Shown here: piece by piece, positions 1-5,163 of the stretch
Layout of the letters: each line of letters starts with the position of its first letter
Numbering within the stretch: the first letter of the stretch is position 1
Source: CAKUIA01 sp034180465
Lineage (GTDB): Bacteria > Verrucomicrobiota > Verrucomicrobiia > Opitutales > Intestinicryptomonadaceae
DNA: 5,251 nucleotides
Assembly (NCBI GenBank): GCA_034180465.1
Contig: JAXFOH010000101.1
Location: 1-5,251 of the forward strand
Reading direction: 5' to 3'
Position numbers and translations under genes: made by a program
Notes under the pieces: generated by a model
What the model saw: the letters and a program-made list of their open reading frames with translations, nothing else
The model's database searches: none
What the model was told of the DNA's origin: nothing

Positions 1-1
1 C

Positions 2-1738
2 GGCAAAACAAAAATTTTAGAGCTATCCGAATTTTCTGACAACGCCGAGCGCAAACTTTTAGGCGACCTAAACGATGCCTTTGCCGAGTTCGACCCCGAC
101 GTAATAGAAGGCCATAATATATTTAAGTTCGATTTGGACTATTTGTATAAAAGGTGCAAAATTTTGAAAGTAAAGCCTCTATGGGGCAGGTTCGACGGCT
201 CTGTAAAAATGCGCAAAAGCAGGGTAAGCATTGCCGAGCGCACATTCGATTTCCCCCGATTCGACATTGCGGGGCGCAGCGTTGCCGACACCTACATTTT
301 GCTGCAAATGTTCGACGTTTCCAAGCGCGAGTTGGAGTCGTATTCGCTTAAAAACGCAGCCTTATATTTCGGCATTAGCAAAGAAACACAAAGAACCTAC
401 ATAGAAGGCGCGCATATAAAAGACGCCTTTCGCACCGACAAAGAAAGCTTTAGAAAATACCTTTTAGATGACCTGCGCGAGACAAAAGGCTTGGCGGACT
501 TATTGCTGCCAACCTATTTTGCCCAGTGCGCAAATTTCCCGATGACTTTTCAAGAGTGTATGCTTAGGGGCTCGGGCGTAAAGGTGGAGGCTTTGCTGCT
601 TGAAAAATATTATTCGGCCTCGGCAAAGCTACCCGATATGGCGCAGCAAAGCTACATATCGGGGGCGATGTCGGAGATTTTTGAAAGGGGCGTTTTTAAG
701 GACGTTTTGCACTACGACATCGCGTCGCTATACCCAAGCTTGCTGCTTTCGCTAAACACGCCTCCTGCAAACGACTATCTGAACGTTTTTTTAACCAGCT
801 TGGCCGAGCTTAGGCAATATAGGCTAAAATATAAAAAGCTTGCAAAAGAAAGCTCCGACAAAGACCTTAAAACCGAATACGATGCGCGCCAAAAAAGCTA
901 CAAAATTTTGATAAACTCGTTTTACGGATATTTGGGGCTTTCCAGCGCGCGCTTTGGCGACTGCGCTTTGGCGGACAAAATTACGTCTACAGGCAGGCGT
1001 TTGCTTGGCGACCTGATTGCTCTTTTTAAGGCAAAAGGCTGCCTTATATTGGAGGTAGACACCGACGGAATTTATCTTTCTAGCCGCGAATATTTTGCCA
1101 ATCCCGAAAAGCTTTTGGAGGTCTCGCACGGCGTTTTGCCCGAGGGCGTAAATTTAGAGCACGACGGCAACTTTGGCGCAATGTTTTGTTACAAGGCAAA
1201 AAACTACGCCTTGCTAGATAGCCAAAGCGGCAAAATATCCGTTAAGGGTTCGGCGTTAAAGAGCAGGGCAATGGAGCCGTTTTTGCGAATGCTTACAAGC
1301 GACTTTGTGTCGATAATGTTGGGGGCTAAAAAGGGCGATATGAAAAGCATTGTAGCCGACTTTACAGAAAAGATTAAAAGCGGCAAGTGCGATATTTCGC
1401 TTTTGGCAAAGTCGGAATATTTAACGGGCTCACTTGCAAACTATTTAAAGGAAGTGCAGACAAATAAAAAGCCAAAAAGGGCGGCGTATCAGGCGGCGTT
1501 AATGCTTGTTCCGCTACCGCATACGGGCGAAAAGGTTTCGTACTACATAACCGAGTCGCAAAAACGCCAGCCCGACTGGAAAAACGCGCGCCCCGTTGAA
1601 TTGTACGACGCGAAAAATTACCCATACTCGAAAAGCTATTATTTAGACAAGCTAAACGATTGGATTAAAAGATATTCGGATTTTTTAGGCGGCTTAAAAG
1701 CCGAAAACTCAGCCCCCGAACAGATGGAGCTTTTTTAG
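2..1738 (+). CDS. polB: Family B DNA polymerase (Pol II-like), 5' end cut off by window edge
   Basis: The frame is open from the left edge to TAG at 1736-1738 (578 residues), so the true start lies outside; the TTG at 134 falls inside the exonuclease domain. Seen in order: Exo II (N..FD, bases 116-133, Asp at 131-133); Exo III Y-x3-D (Tyr 458-460, Asp 470-472); a GSGVKVEALL block; polymerase motif A DIASLYPS (716-739); motif B K-x3-NSFYG (902-928); motif C as VDTDG (1055-1069) instead of the usual YGDTDS; K-x-Y (1199-1207); and a KGSALKSR thumb block (1244-1267). Catalytic residues of both 3'-5' proofreading and polymerisation are intact where visible. The protein ends in QMELF (1721-1735), which fits the beta-clamp binding consensus and resembles the QLGLF end of E. 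coli Pol II. By comparison with E. coli Pol II (783 aa) about 200 N-terminal residues, including Exo I, are missing. A role in replication restart or translesion repair is inferred from the family. Confidence 0.93.
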   Translation, partial: GKTKILELSEFSDNAERKLLGDLNDAFAEFDPDVIEGHNIFKFDLDYLYKRCKILKVKPLWGRFDGSVKMRKSRVSIAERTFDFPRFDIAGRSVADTYILLQMFDVSKRELESYSLKNAALYFGISKETQRTYIEGAHIKDAFRTDKESFRKYLLDDLRETKGLADLLLPTYFAQCANFPMTFQECMLRGSGVKVEALLLEKYYSASAKLPDMAQQSYISGAMSEIFERGVFKDVLHYDIASLYPSLLLSLNTPPANDYLNVFLTSLAELRQYRLKYKKLAKESSDKDLKTEYDARQKSYKILINSFYGYLGLSSARFGDCALADKITSTGRRLLGDLIALFKAKGCLILEVDTDGIYLSSREYFANPEKLLEVSHGVLPEGVNLEHDGNFGAMFCYKAKNYALLDSQSGKISVKGSALKSRAMEPFLRMLTSDFVSIMLGAKKGDMKSIVADFTEKIKSGKCDISLLAKSEYLTGSLANYLKEVQTNKKPKRAAYQAALMLVPLPHTGEKVSYYITESQKRQPDWKNARPVELYDAKNYPYSKSYYLDKLNDWIKRYSDFLGGLKAENSAPEQMELF

Positions 1739-1765
1739 CGTTTTTTGCGGAATGCAAAACCTAAG

Positions 1766-2047
1766 CTAGCGTTCCACAATGCCCAAATATTTTTCAACCA
1801 TAGCGTCTCTTTTGGGGCGCATAGGCGTCATATACGGCATTTGGCGGTGGGCTTGGTAGGCGGCTTCGTCTACATATTCTTCTACAAACATAAATTCCCT
1901 GTCGTTGCGCGTATTCCTAAAAATGTCGTACCTAATGCAGCCGGTCTCTTTTCGCGTTGCGTCTACAATGGGGTTGAACAGCTCGAAAAATTCGCTTTCC
2001 AAGCCGTCTTTTATTCTAAGCGAAGCCAATATAAGTTTTGTAGCCAT
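1766..2047 (-). CDS. ABM-fold (YgiN-like) putative quinol monooxygenase
   Basis: A 93-residue protein starting at ATG 2047-2045 and ending with TAG. Its length and pattern fit the antibiotic biosynthesis monooxygenase family of small dimeric alpha+beta barrels: strand ATKLILASLRIK, helix DGLESEFFELFNPIVDATRKE, the hallmark GCIRYDIFRN, strand REFMFVEEYVDEAAYQAHRQ, and a final MVEKYLGIVER. Family members such as E. coli YgiN act on quinols or aromatic compounds without a metal or flavin, but substrates vary widely and none can be read here. No Shine-Dalgarno is seen; the leader is A-rich. The gene is divergent from the superoxide dismutase gene with 79 bp between them, and its 3' end faces the polymerase gene. 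A shared oxidative or quinone-stress role is inference only. The family call is solid; the enzymatic activity is not. Confidence 0.85.
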   Translation of the reverse strand: MATKLILASLRIKDGLESEFFELFNPIVDATRKETGCIRYDIFRNTRNDREFMFVEEYVDEAAYQAHRQMPYMTPMRPKRDAMVEKYLGIVER

Positions 2048-2126
2048 AGTTAAATTTTTTGTTTTTTAGTCTTTTTTGTGCGGCAAATTTGTCAAGTTAT
2101 ATAAAATTTTTCCGATATATTCTTTA
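2048..2126. promoter_or_regulatory. Divergent intergenic region, probable promoters for ABM gene and sod
   Basis: This 79-bp AT-rich gap separates two divergent starts and must hold both promoters if each gene is transcribed on its own. On the minus strand a perfect TTGACA (2095-2090) could be a -35 for the ABM gene, but no good -10 follows at normal spacing. On the plus strand TATAAAAT (2100-2107) resembles a -10 for sod, with only a weak TTGTGC (2076-2081) upstream. No clear operator palindrome was seen, and neither start has a Shine-Dalgarno. Confidence 0.35.
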
Positions 2127-2759
2127 ATGAAATACAAAGTAATAGAACTTCCCTACAAATACAACCAGTTAGCTCCGTATTTAGACGAAATAACGGTGAA
2201 AACCCACTACGAAAAGCACCATTTTGCCTATGCCGAAAAGCTAGAGGCAGCCTTGCAAACTATGCCAGAATTTAGGCTGCCCAGCACGGTTAGAGAGCTT
2301 TTGGGCAACTTAAGCGATGTGCCCGAAAGAATTAGAATGGCAGTGCGCAACAACGGCGGAGGGCTTTTTAACCACAATTTTTACTGGCTTTCGCTAAGTC
2401 CCAAGCACACGGCAATTCCCGAAGATTTAGACATAAAAATAAAGGCTTCGTTTGGGGATTTGGAAGGCTTTAAAAGTTTGTTCGAAGCGTCTGCTTTGTC
2501 GCTATTCGGCAGCGGGTGGACGTGGCTATGCCTAAACAAAGGAGGCCTGCTTGAAATTGTAAATACCCAAAACCAAGACAGCGTTATTACACGCAATTTT
2601 TACGATGACCTAACACCCTTGCTTTGTGTTGATGTGTGGGAGCATGCCTATTACTTGGAATACCAAAACCGCCGCGCCGACTACCTAAAGGCGTTTTGGA
2701 ATATTATAGACTGGCAAAGGGTTTCCGCCCGCATGCAAATGCCCGTTGCGGCAGACTAG
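2127..2759 (+). CDS. sodA: Superoxide dismutase, Mn-type (Fe/Mn family)
   Basis: A 210-residue enzyme that converts superoxide to hydrogen peroxide and oxygen. All four metal ligands are visible: His27 (in HYEKHH), His83 (in NHNFYW), Asp169 and His173 (in the signature DVWEHAYY). Tyr35 of the active-site gateway is also present. The N-terminal helical hairpin (about 1-92) and the C-terminal alpha/beta domain (about 98-204) are complete, and the length is normal. Metal-preference positions are mainly manganese-like: Gly78-Gly79 where FeSODs have Ala-Gln, and Gln150-Asp151 (NQDS) where FeSODs have Ala-Gly. Tyr86 is the iron-type residue, so cambialistic use is possible. I chose ATG 2127 because MKYKVIELPY matches the normal SOD N-terminus; the upstream TTG at 2076 would add 17 unrelated residues. 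No signal peptide, so cytoplasmic. No Shine-Dalgarno is seen. It ends 27 bp before a strong terminator. Confidence 0.96.
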   Translation: MKYKVIELPYKYNQLAPYLDEITVKTHYEKHHFAYAEKLEAALQTMPEFRLPSTVRELLGNLSDVPERIRMAVRNNGGGLFNHNFYWLSLSPKHTAIPEDLDIKIKASFGDLEGFKSLFEASALSLFGSGWTWLCLNKGGLLEIVNTQNQDSVITRNFYDDLTPLLCVDVWEHAYYLEYQNRRADYLKAFWNIIDWQRVSARMQMPVAAD

Positions 2760-2786
2760 CGTTTTGGGCATGGTTTTTTAACTGAC

Positions 2787-2816
2787 AAAAAAGGCGGCAA
2801 AATTGCCGCCTTTTTT
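2787..2816. terminator. Bidirectional intrinsic terminator between sod and purE
   Basis: The GC-rich inverted repeat GGCGGCAA/TTGCCGCC (8 bp, 2-base centre AA) lies at 2793-2810. It is flanked by A6 (2787-2792) and T6 (2811-2816), so each strand reads as hairpin plus U-tract. It sits in the 78-bp gap between two convergent genes, sod ending at 2759 and purE ending at 2838, and can terminate both. Confidence 0.92.
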
Positions 2817-2837
2817 ACGCATTCTGAAACCAAAAAA

Positions 2838-3332
2838 TTATTCTTCGGGGAACTTTGCGTTTAAAACATCTTGCGTTTGCTTGTCCCTAAATTTTGCCAA
2901 AGTTTCTGCCTTTTGGGGGTTAGACAACGCCAAGATTTGCAACGCGCCAACGGCGGCATTTACAGCCCCCGCCTTGCCTATTGCAAGCGTAAATACCGGC
3001 ATACCCTTTGGCATTTGCACCGTCGAAAGCAGCGAGTCTAAACCGTCTAATGCCCAGCCTTTCATAGGCACGCCTATTATGGGCAACGCCGTTTGCGAGG
3101 CAAGCACGCCCGCCAAATGCGCCGCGCCGCCGGCCGCCGCAATTATAACCTTAACGCCCCTTTTTGCCGCGTTGCTTGCCAATTCTGCTGCCAATGCGGG
3201 CGTTCTGTGCGCCGAGGCTATGTGTTTTTCGTACGAAATTTTAAATTCGTCGAGTTTCTTTGCGCATTCCTTCATGGTGTCCCAATCGCTTGCGCTTCCC
3301 ATTATTACGAGTACTTCTGGTTTGCTATCCAT
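2838..3332 (-). CDS. purE: N5-carboxyaminoimidazole ribonucleotide mutase (PurE, class I-like)
   Basis: A 164-residue enzyme of de novo purine synthesis that converts N5-CAIR to CAIR, normally after PurK has made N5-CAIR. The family blocks are all present: MGSASDWDTM (residues 11-20) for phosphate binding, ASAHRTP (39-45) with the catalytic His42, AAGGAAHLAGVLA, PIIGVPMKG, the LDSLLSTVQMPKGMPV loop, and AIGKAGAVNAA. The MPxGxPV-x3-AIG pattern and full length suggest the bacterial class I mutase rather than class II AIR carboxylase. One small oddity is HLAG where HLPG is usual. Its ATG (3332-3330) has no Shine-Dalgarno but an A-rich leader. It lies 26 bp downstream of orfB with no terminator between, so it may be read from the exb operon, although a local promoter cannot be excluded. 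No purK is in the window. Confidence 0.96.
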   Translation of the reverse strand: MDSKPEVLVIMGSASDWDTMKECAKKLDEFKISYEKHIASAHRTPALAAELASNAAKRGVKVIIAAAGGAAHLAGVLASQTALPIIGVPMKGWALDGLDSLLSTVQMPKGMPVFTLAIGKAGAVNAAVGALQILALSNPQKAETLAKFRDKQTQDVLNAKFPEE

Positions 3333-3358
3333 AGTGATTTTTTTGTGTTAGAAATTTT

Positions 3359-3562
3359 TTAGGGGCTTACTATAACTTTGTATGTTCCTTTTTCGAGGGT
3401 TTCGGTGCCCGAAATGTTGTTTAGGGATTTTTGAATTTCGGCATCCAGCTCGCTGTTTGCCGTTCCGCCCGATATTGCCGAAATTTCGGTCTGGCCAAAT
3501 TCGTCTACAACAACAAAGGCTTCGATTGGTGCAAACAGCCTTTTATTGTTGTTTATTCTCAT
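3359..3562 (-). CDS. TonB C-terminal-like domain in a separate frame (orfB)
   Basis: A 67-residue frame that begins at ATG 3562-3560, overlapping the TGA of orfA as ATGA, and ends with TAA. Residues 12-67 follow the TonB C-terminal pattern: a strand with a turn (IEAFVVVDEFGQTEISAISGG), a helix (SELDAEIQKSLNNI), and a final strand (GTYKVIVSP). It has no signal peptide or membrane segment, so made alone it would stay in the cytoplasm, where a TonB-type domain has no obvious work. It lies in the -1 frame relative to orfA, and the shared A7 run just upstream could join the two into about 226 residues. Three explanations remain: a separate coupled gene, the second half of a frameshifted gene, or an artefact of one missing A. 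The TonB-like reading rests on pattern only and needs profile support. Confidence 0.6.
   Translation of the reverse strand: MRINNNKRLFAPIEAFVVVDEFGQTEISAISGGTANSELDAEIQKSLNNISGTETLEKGTYKVIVSP
3509..3553 (-). other. Potential RNA hairpin downstream of the slippery A7 run
   Basis: On the minus-strand transcript AACAAC (3553-3548) can pair with GUUGUU (3514-3509). Inside that, AAAGGCU (3543-3537) pairs with AGCCUUU (3521-3515). The result is a 13-bp stem with a 4-nt bulge on the 5' side and a 15-nt loop. It begins 11 nt after the slippery heptamer, somewhat farther than is usual for frameshift stimulators. It lies within the orfB coding region and has no U-tract, so it is not a terminator. Confidence 0.4.
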
Positions 3563-4038
3563 ATATTTTTTTGCAGGCTTTGCCCGTTTGCCAAGTCGAA
3601 TATTTCGAACGAAATGGGGGTGTCGGCGGGCAACCCCTCCTTTTCGGCATTGCCTCCGAAAACCGAAAACAATTGCTGCGCCCCTGAATACATTGCACTT
3701 TTTTCGCTTGTTTTTACGGGCTTTGGGCGCGATATTACTGCCCCTTTGTAGTCTAGCTTAAGCGACTTGTCGTTTGGGGGGATTTCGAAATCGAAACGTT
3801 CGTTTGCGGGCGAAATTTTGTTGTTTACGCTTGTAGACAAAAACAGCGGGGCTTCGTCGTACATTTTTATTTGTTCGTAGCGAACTAAGTTGCTTTTGTC
3901 TATTATCGAAACAAACGGAGCGGTGTTGGCTTTAGGCTTGGTATTGCAGTTAATTTTAGGCAGGCACAGAACAAGGGCAAAGCTTACAAAAAGCCCGAAC
4001 AAAACCGAAACCGTCCAAATGCTCGCCGATGTTTTCAT
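3559..4038 (-). CDS. Membrane-anchored TonB-like N-terminal half (orfA), possibly frameshifted
   Basis: A 159-residue frame starting at ATG 4038-4036, overlapping the exbD TGA as ATGA. Residues 7-27 form one hydrophobic segment (WTVSVLFGLFVSFALVL), so the N-terminus is an inner-membrane anchor with the rest in the periplasm. The middle is polar and partly proline-bearing (EIPPND at 85-90, SRPKPVK at 103-109). The last part (PISFEIFDLANGQSLQ) looks like the start of a domain that breaks off at the TGA. Topology and position after exbB-exbD suit a TonB/TolA-type arm. However, the membrane segment has no histidine, unlike the S-x3-H motif of classical TonB and TolA, and the long proline-rich linker is absent. 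Codons CAA AAA AAT ATA TGA close the frame over an A7 run, and a -1 shift there continues into orfB. Whether the frame is intact, programmed to shift or damaged cannot be decided here. Confidence 0.65.
   Translation of the reverse strand: MKTSASIWTVSVLFGLFVSFALVLCLPKINCNTKPKANTAPFVSIIDKSNLVRYEQIKMYDEAPLFLSTSVNNKISPANERFDFEIPPNDKSLKLDYKGAVISRPKPVKTSEKSAMYSGAQQLFSVFGGNAEKEGLPADTPISFEIFDLANGQSLQKNI
3565..3571 (-). other. Candidate -1 slippery heptamer A AAA AAT
   Basis: In the orfA frame the minus strand reads CAA AAA AAT ATA TGA, giving the X XXY YYZ heptamer A AAA AAT at 3571-3565 inside an A7 run (3572-3566), six bases before the TGA. The arrangement is of the same kind as the dnaX A AAA AAG site. 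A -1 slip leads through TAT ATG into orfB. No Shine-Dalgarno-like stimulator is visible just upstream; a possible hairpin lies downstream. RNA polymerase slippage adding one A (A8) would give the same fused frame. Confidence 0.45.
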
Positions 4039-4517
4039 TTAATTTCTTTTTCGGGGCAGGCCGCAATTTGCACGCTTTTAAGCCCCGCGTTTTTTGCCGC
4101 AGCGCAAACGTCTATTATGGTTTGCGCATTGCAGTTTTTGTCGGTTTTAAGCAGCAAGGTTTGGTTTTTAAGCAAGTTGCCCTTATCTTTAAGTGTTTTC
4201 TTGAAGGCTTCAAAAGAGTTTATTTTGCCGTCGAATATAAACATATTTTTGCCCTGTATGTGCAAAACAACAGCGTCGTAATTGCATAATACGGCGTTAT
4301 TGGCGTCTATAGTCGGCATTTTAGGCTCGCCGTTTAGGTCTATGCCAAGCCCCGGGGCAAGTATGAATTTAGACGATAACGCCATAAACATAATAGTAAC
4401 AAGCGCAACGTCTATCAGAGCGGCTCCGTTTAGCGAAATGCCCTCTTTTTCGACTTTAGAAAGCAGGTCTACGCCCCAAAAGCCGCCGCTATTGCTTGTC
4501 GTTTTTTGCTTGGTCAT
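4035..4517 (-). CDS. exbD: ExbD/TolR-family biopolymer transport protein
   Basis: A 160-residue inner-membrane protein that, with ExbB, converts proton-motive force into motion of a TonB or TolA-type arm. A short cytoplasmic N-terminus (1-31) precedes a single membrane helix (about 32-54). The helix contains LIDVALVTIMF with Asp36 at the position of the proton-carrying Asp25 of E. coli ExbD. The periplasmic domain (about 60-155) includes the family pattern LLLKTDKNCNAQTIIDVCAAAKNAGLKSVQIA, comparable to the LLIKADK..Y..VVDVMDAAR.AG block of ExbD/TolR. Length is slightly above E. coli ExbD (141 aa). The start at 4517 lies inside the end of exbB (29-bp overlap) and no in-frame alternative precedes the membrane helix; the stop overlaps the next start as ATGA. 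Both overlaps point to coupled translation. ExbD and TolR cannot be told apart from sequence alone. Confidence 0.9.
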   Translation of the reverse strand: MTKQKTTSNSGGFWGVDLLSKVEKEGISLNGAALIDVALVTIMFMALSSKFILAPGLGIDLNGEPKMPTIDANNAVLCNYDAVVLHIQGKNMFIFDGKINSFEAFKKTLKDKGNLLKNQTLLLKTDKNCNAQTIIDVCAAAKNAGLKSVQIAACPEKEIK

Positions 4518-5163
4518 CGCTGTCTAGATATATGTTTTCGTTTTGAGGCATACCTTTTGCTATAAACAAGATAAGTTCCGCCGAAGCCCATTCCATATCG
4601 TGAATTATTGCCCTCATTTTGCCGTGCAAAACGTTGTAGAAAAGCCAAAATATAACAAAGAACATAAGGCCTACTGCGGTGCTTATAAGTGCATTGTATA
4701 TCTGCCCCGAAAACAGGGTAATGTCGGCATAAGGGCCACTTTGGCGCATAATCTGAAAGCATTTTAGCATTGCAAGCACAGTTCCTATAAGCCCTATTAT
4801 GGGCGACAATTTTGCTATTAACGCCACACTTGGAATGCGCCTCTGCAAAAGAGGTATTTCAAGCAGACCCGCGCTTAGGGCGGCCTGGCGCATTTCGTCG
4901 GGCGTGCGTTCGCAGTGCAGCAAAACCGCCTTTACTATTCTGGCCACAGGCCCTGGGGCTTCGTTGCAAATTGTCAGGGCTTCTATAAGCCTTTTGTTTT
5001 TCAGCGCGCTTTTTATGCCCGTTAAAAATTCAACCGCCTTAATCTGCCCCTTGTGCAAATACAGCATTCTTTCGGCAAATATAACGAAGCCCGCAAACGC
5101 CAATATCAAAAGCGGAATCATTACAGGCCCGCCTAGTTGCATTGTTTTTATAATGTCGCCCAT
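4489..5163 (-). CDS. exbB: ExbB/TolQ/MotA-family proton channel protein
   Basis: A 224-residue inner-membrane protein, the channel-forming partner of ExbD. Three membrane segments are visible: TM1 about 12-30, followed by ERMLYL; TM2 about 113-136 with the signature SPIIGLIGTVLAM (120-132); and TM3 about 157-178 with ALISTAVGL (158-166). A cytoplasmic loop of about 80 residues lies between TM1 and TM2, as in ExbB and TolQ. The position matching the TM3 glutamate of E. coli ExbB (AEALLATAIG) is Asn157 here, and the usual AIPA after the GL is FVIFW. Its ATG overlaps the stop of the upstream gene by one base (TAATG) and has a good ribosome binding site, AAAAGGA, seven bases upstream. Its own end overlaps exbD by 29 bp. 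Family membership is sure; the exact subfamily and cargo are not. Confidence 0.92.
   Translation of the reverse strand: MGDIIKTMQLGGPVMIPLLILAFAGFVIFAERMLYLHKGQIKAVEFLTGIKSALKNKRLIEALTICNEAPGPVARIVKAVLLHCERTPDEMRQAALSAGLLEIPLLQRRIPSVALIAKLSPIIGLIGTVLAMLKCFQIMRQSGPYADITLFSGQIYNALISTAVGLMFFVIFWLFYNVLHGKMRAIIHDMEWASAELILFIAKGMPQNENIYLDSDDQAKNDKQ

Noticed and set aside
134..1738. TTG at 134 as the start of the DNA polymerase
   Set aside because: The frame stays open to the left edge and the upstream residues form the Exo II motif (DPDVIEGHN..F.FD), so the gene starts outside the window.
1740..1760. Weak hairpin GTTTT(TT)GC..GCAAAAC between the polymerase and ABM genes
   Set aside because: Mostly A-T pairs with a 2-base bulge and no clear U-tract, so not supportable as a terminator, although the convergent position would suit one.
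2076..2126. Upstream TTG start for the superoxide dismutase
   Set aside because: The 17 extra residues do not resemble SOD N-termini and would occupy most of the divergent promoter gap; ATG 2127 gives the standard N-terminus.
2803..3351. 182-codon plus-strand frame opposite purE
   Set aside because: It is antisense to a clearly recognisable PurE and runs through the terminator; its composition mirrors the real gene and no family pattern is seen.
3382..3761. Three overlapping plus-strand frames opposite orfA/orfB
   Set aside because: They overlap one another and lie antisense to the operon; the minus frames have topology, coupling and family patterns that these lack.
3955..4038. Lipoprotein signal at the N-terminus of orfA (Cys25 after LVL)
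   Set aside because: The -1 residue is Leu rather than Gly, Ala or Ser, so the lipobox is poor; a plain membrane anchor is more likely.
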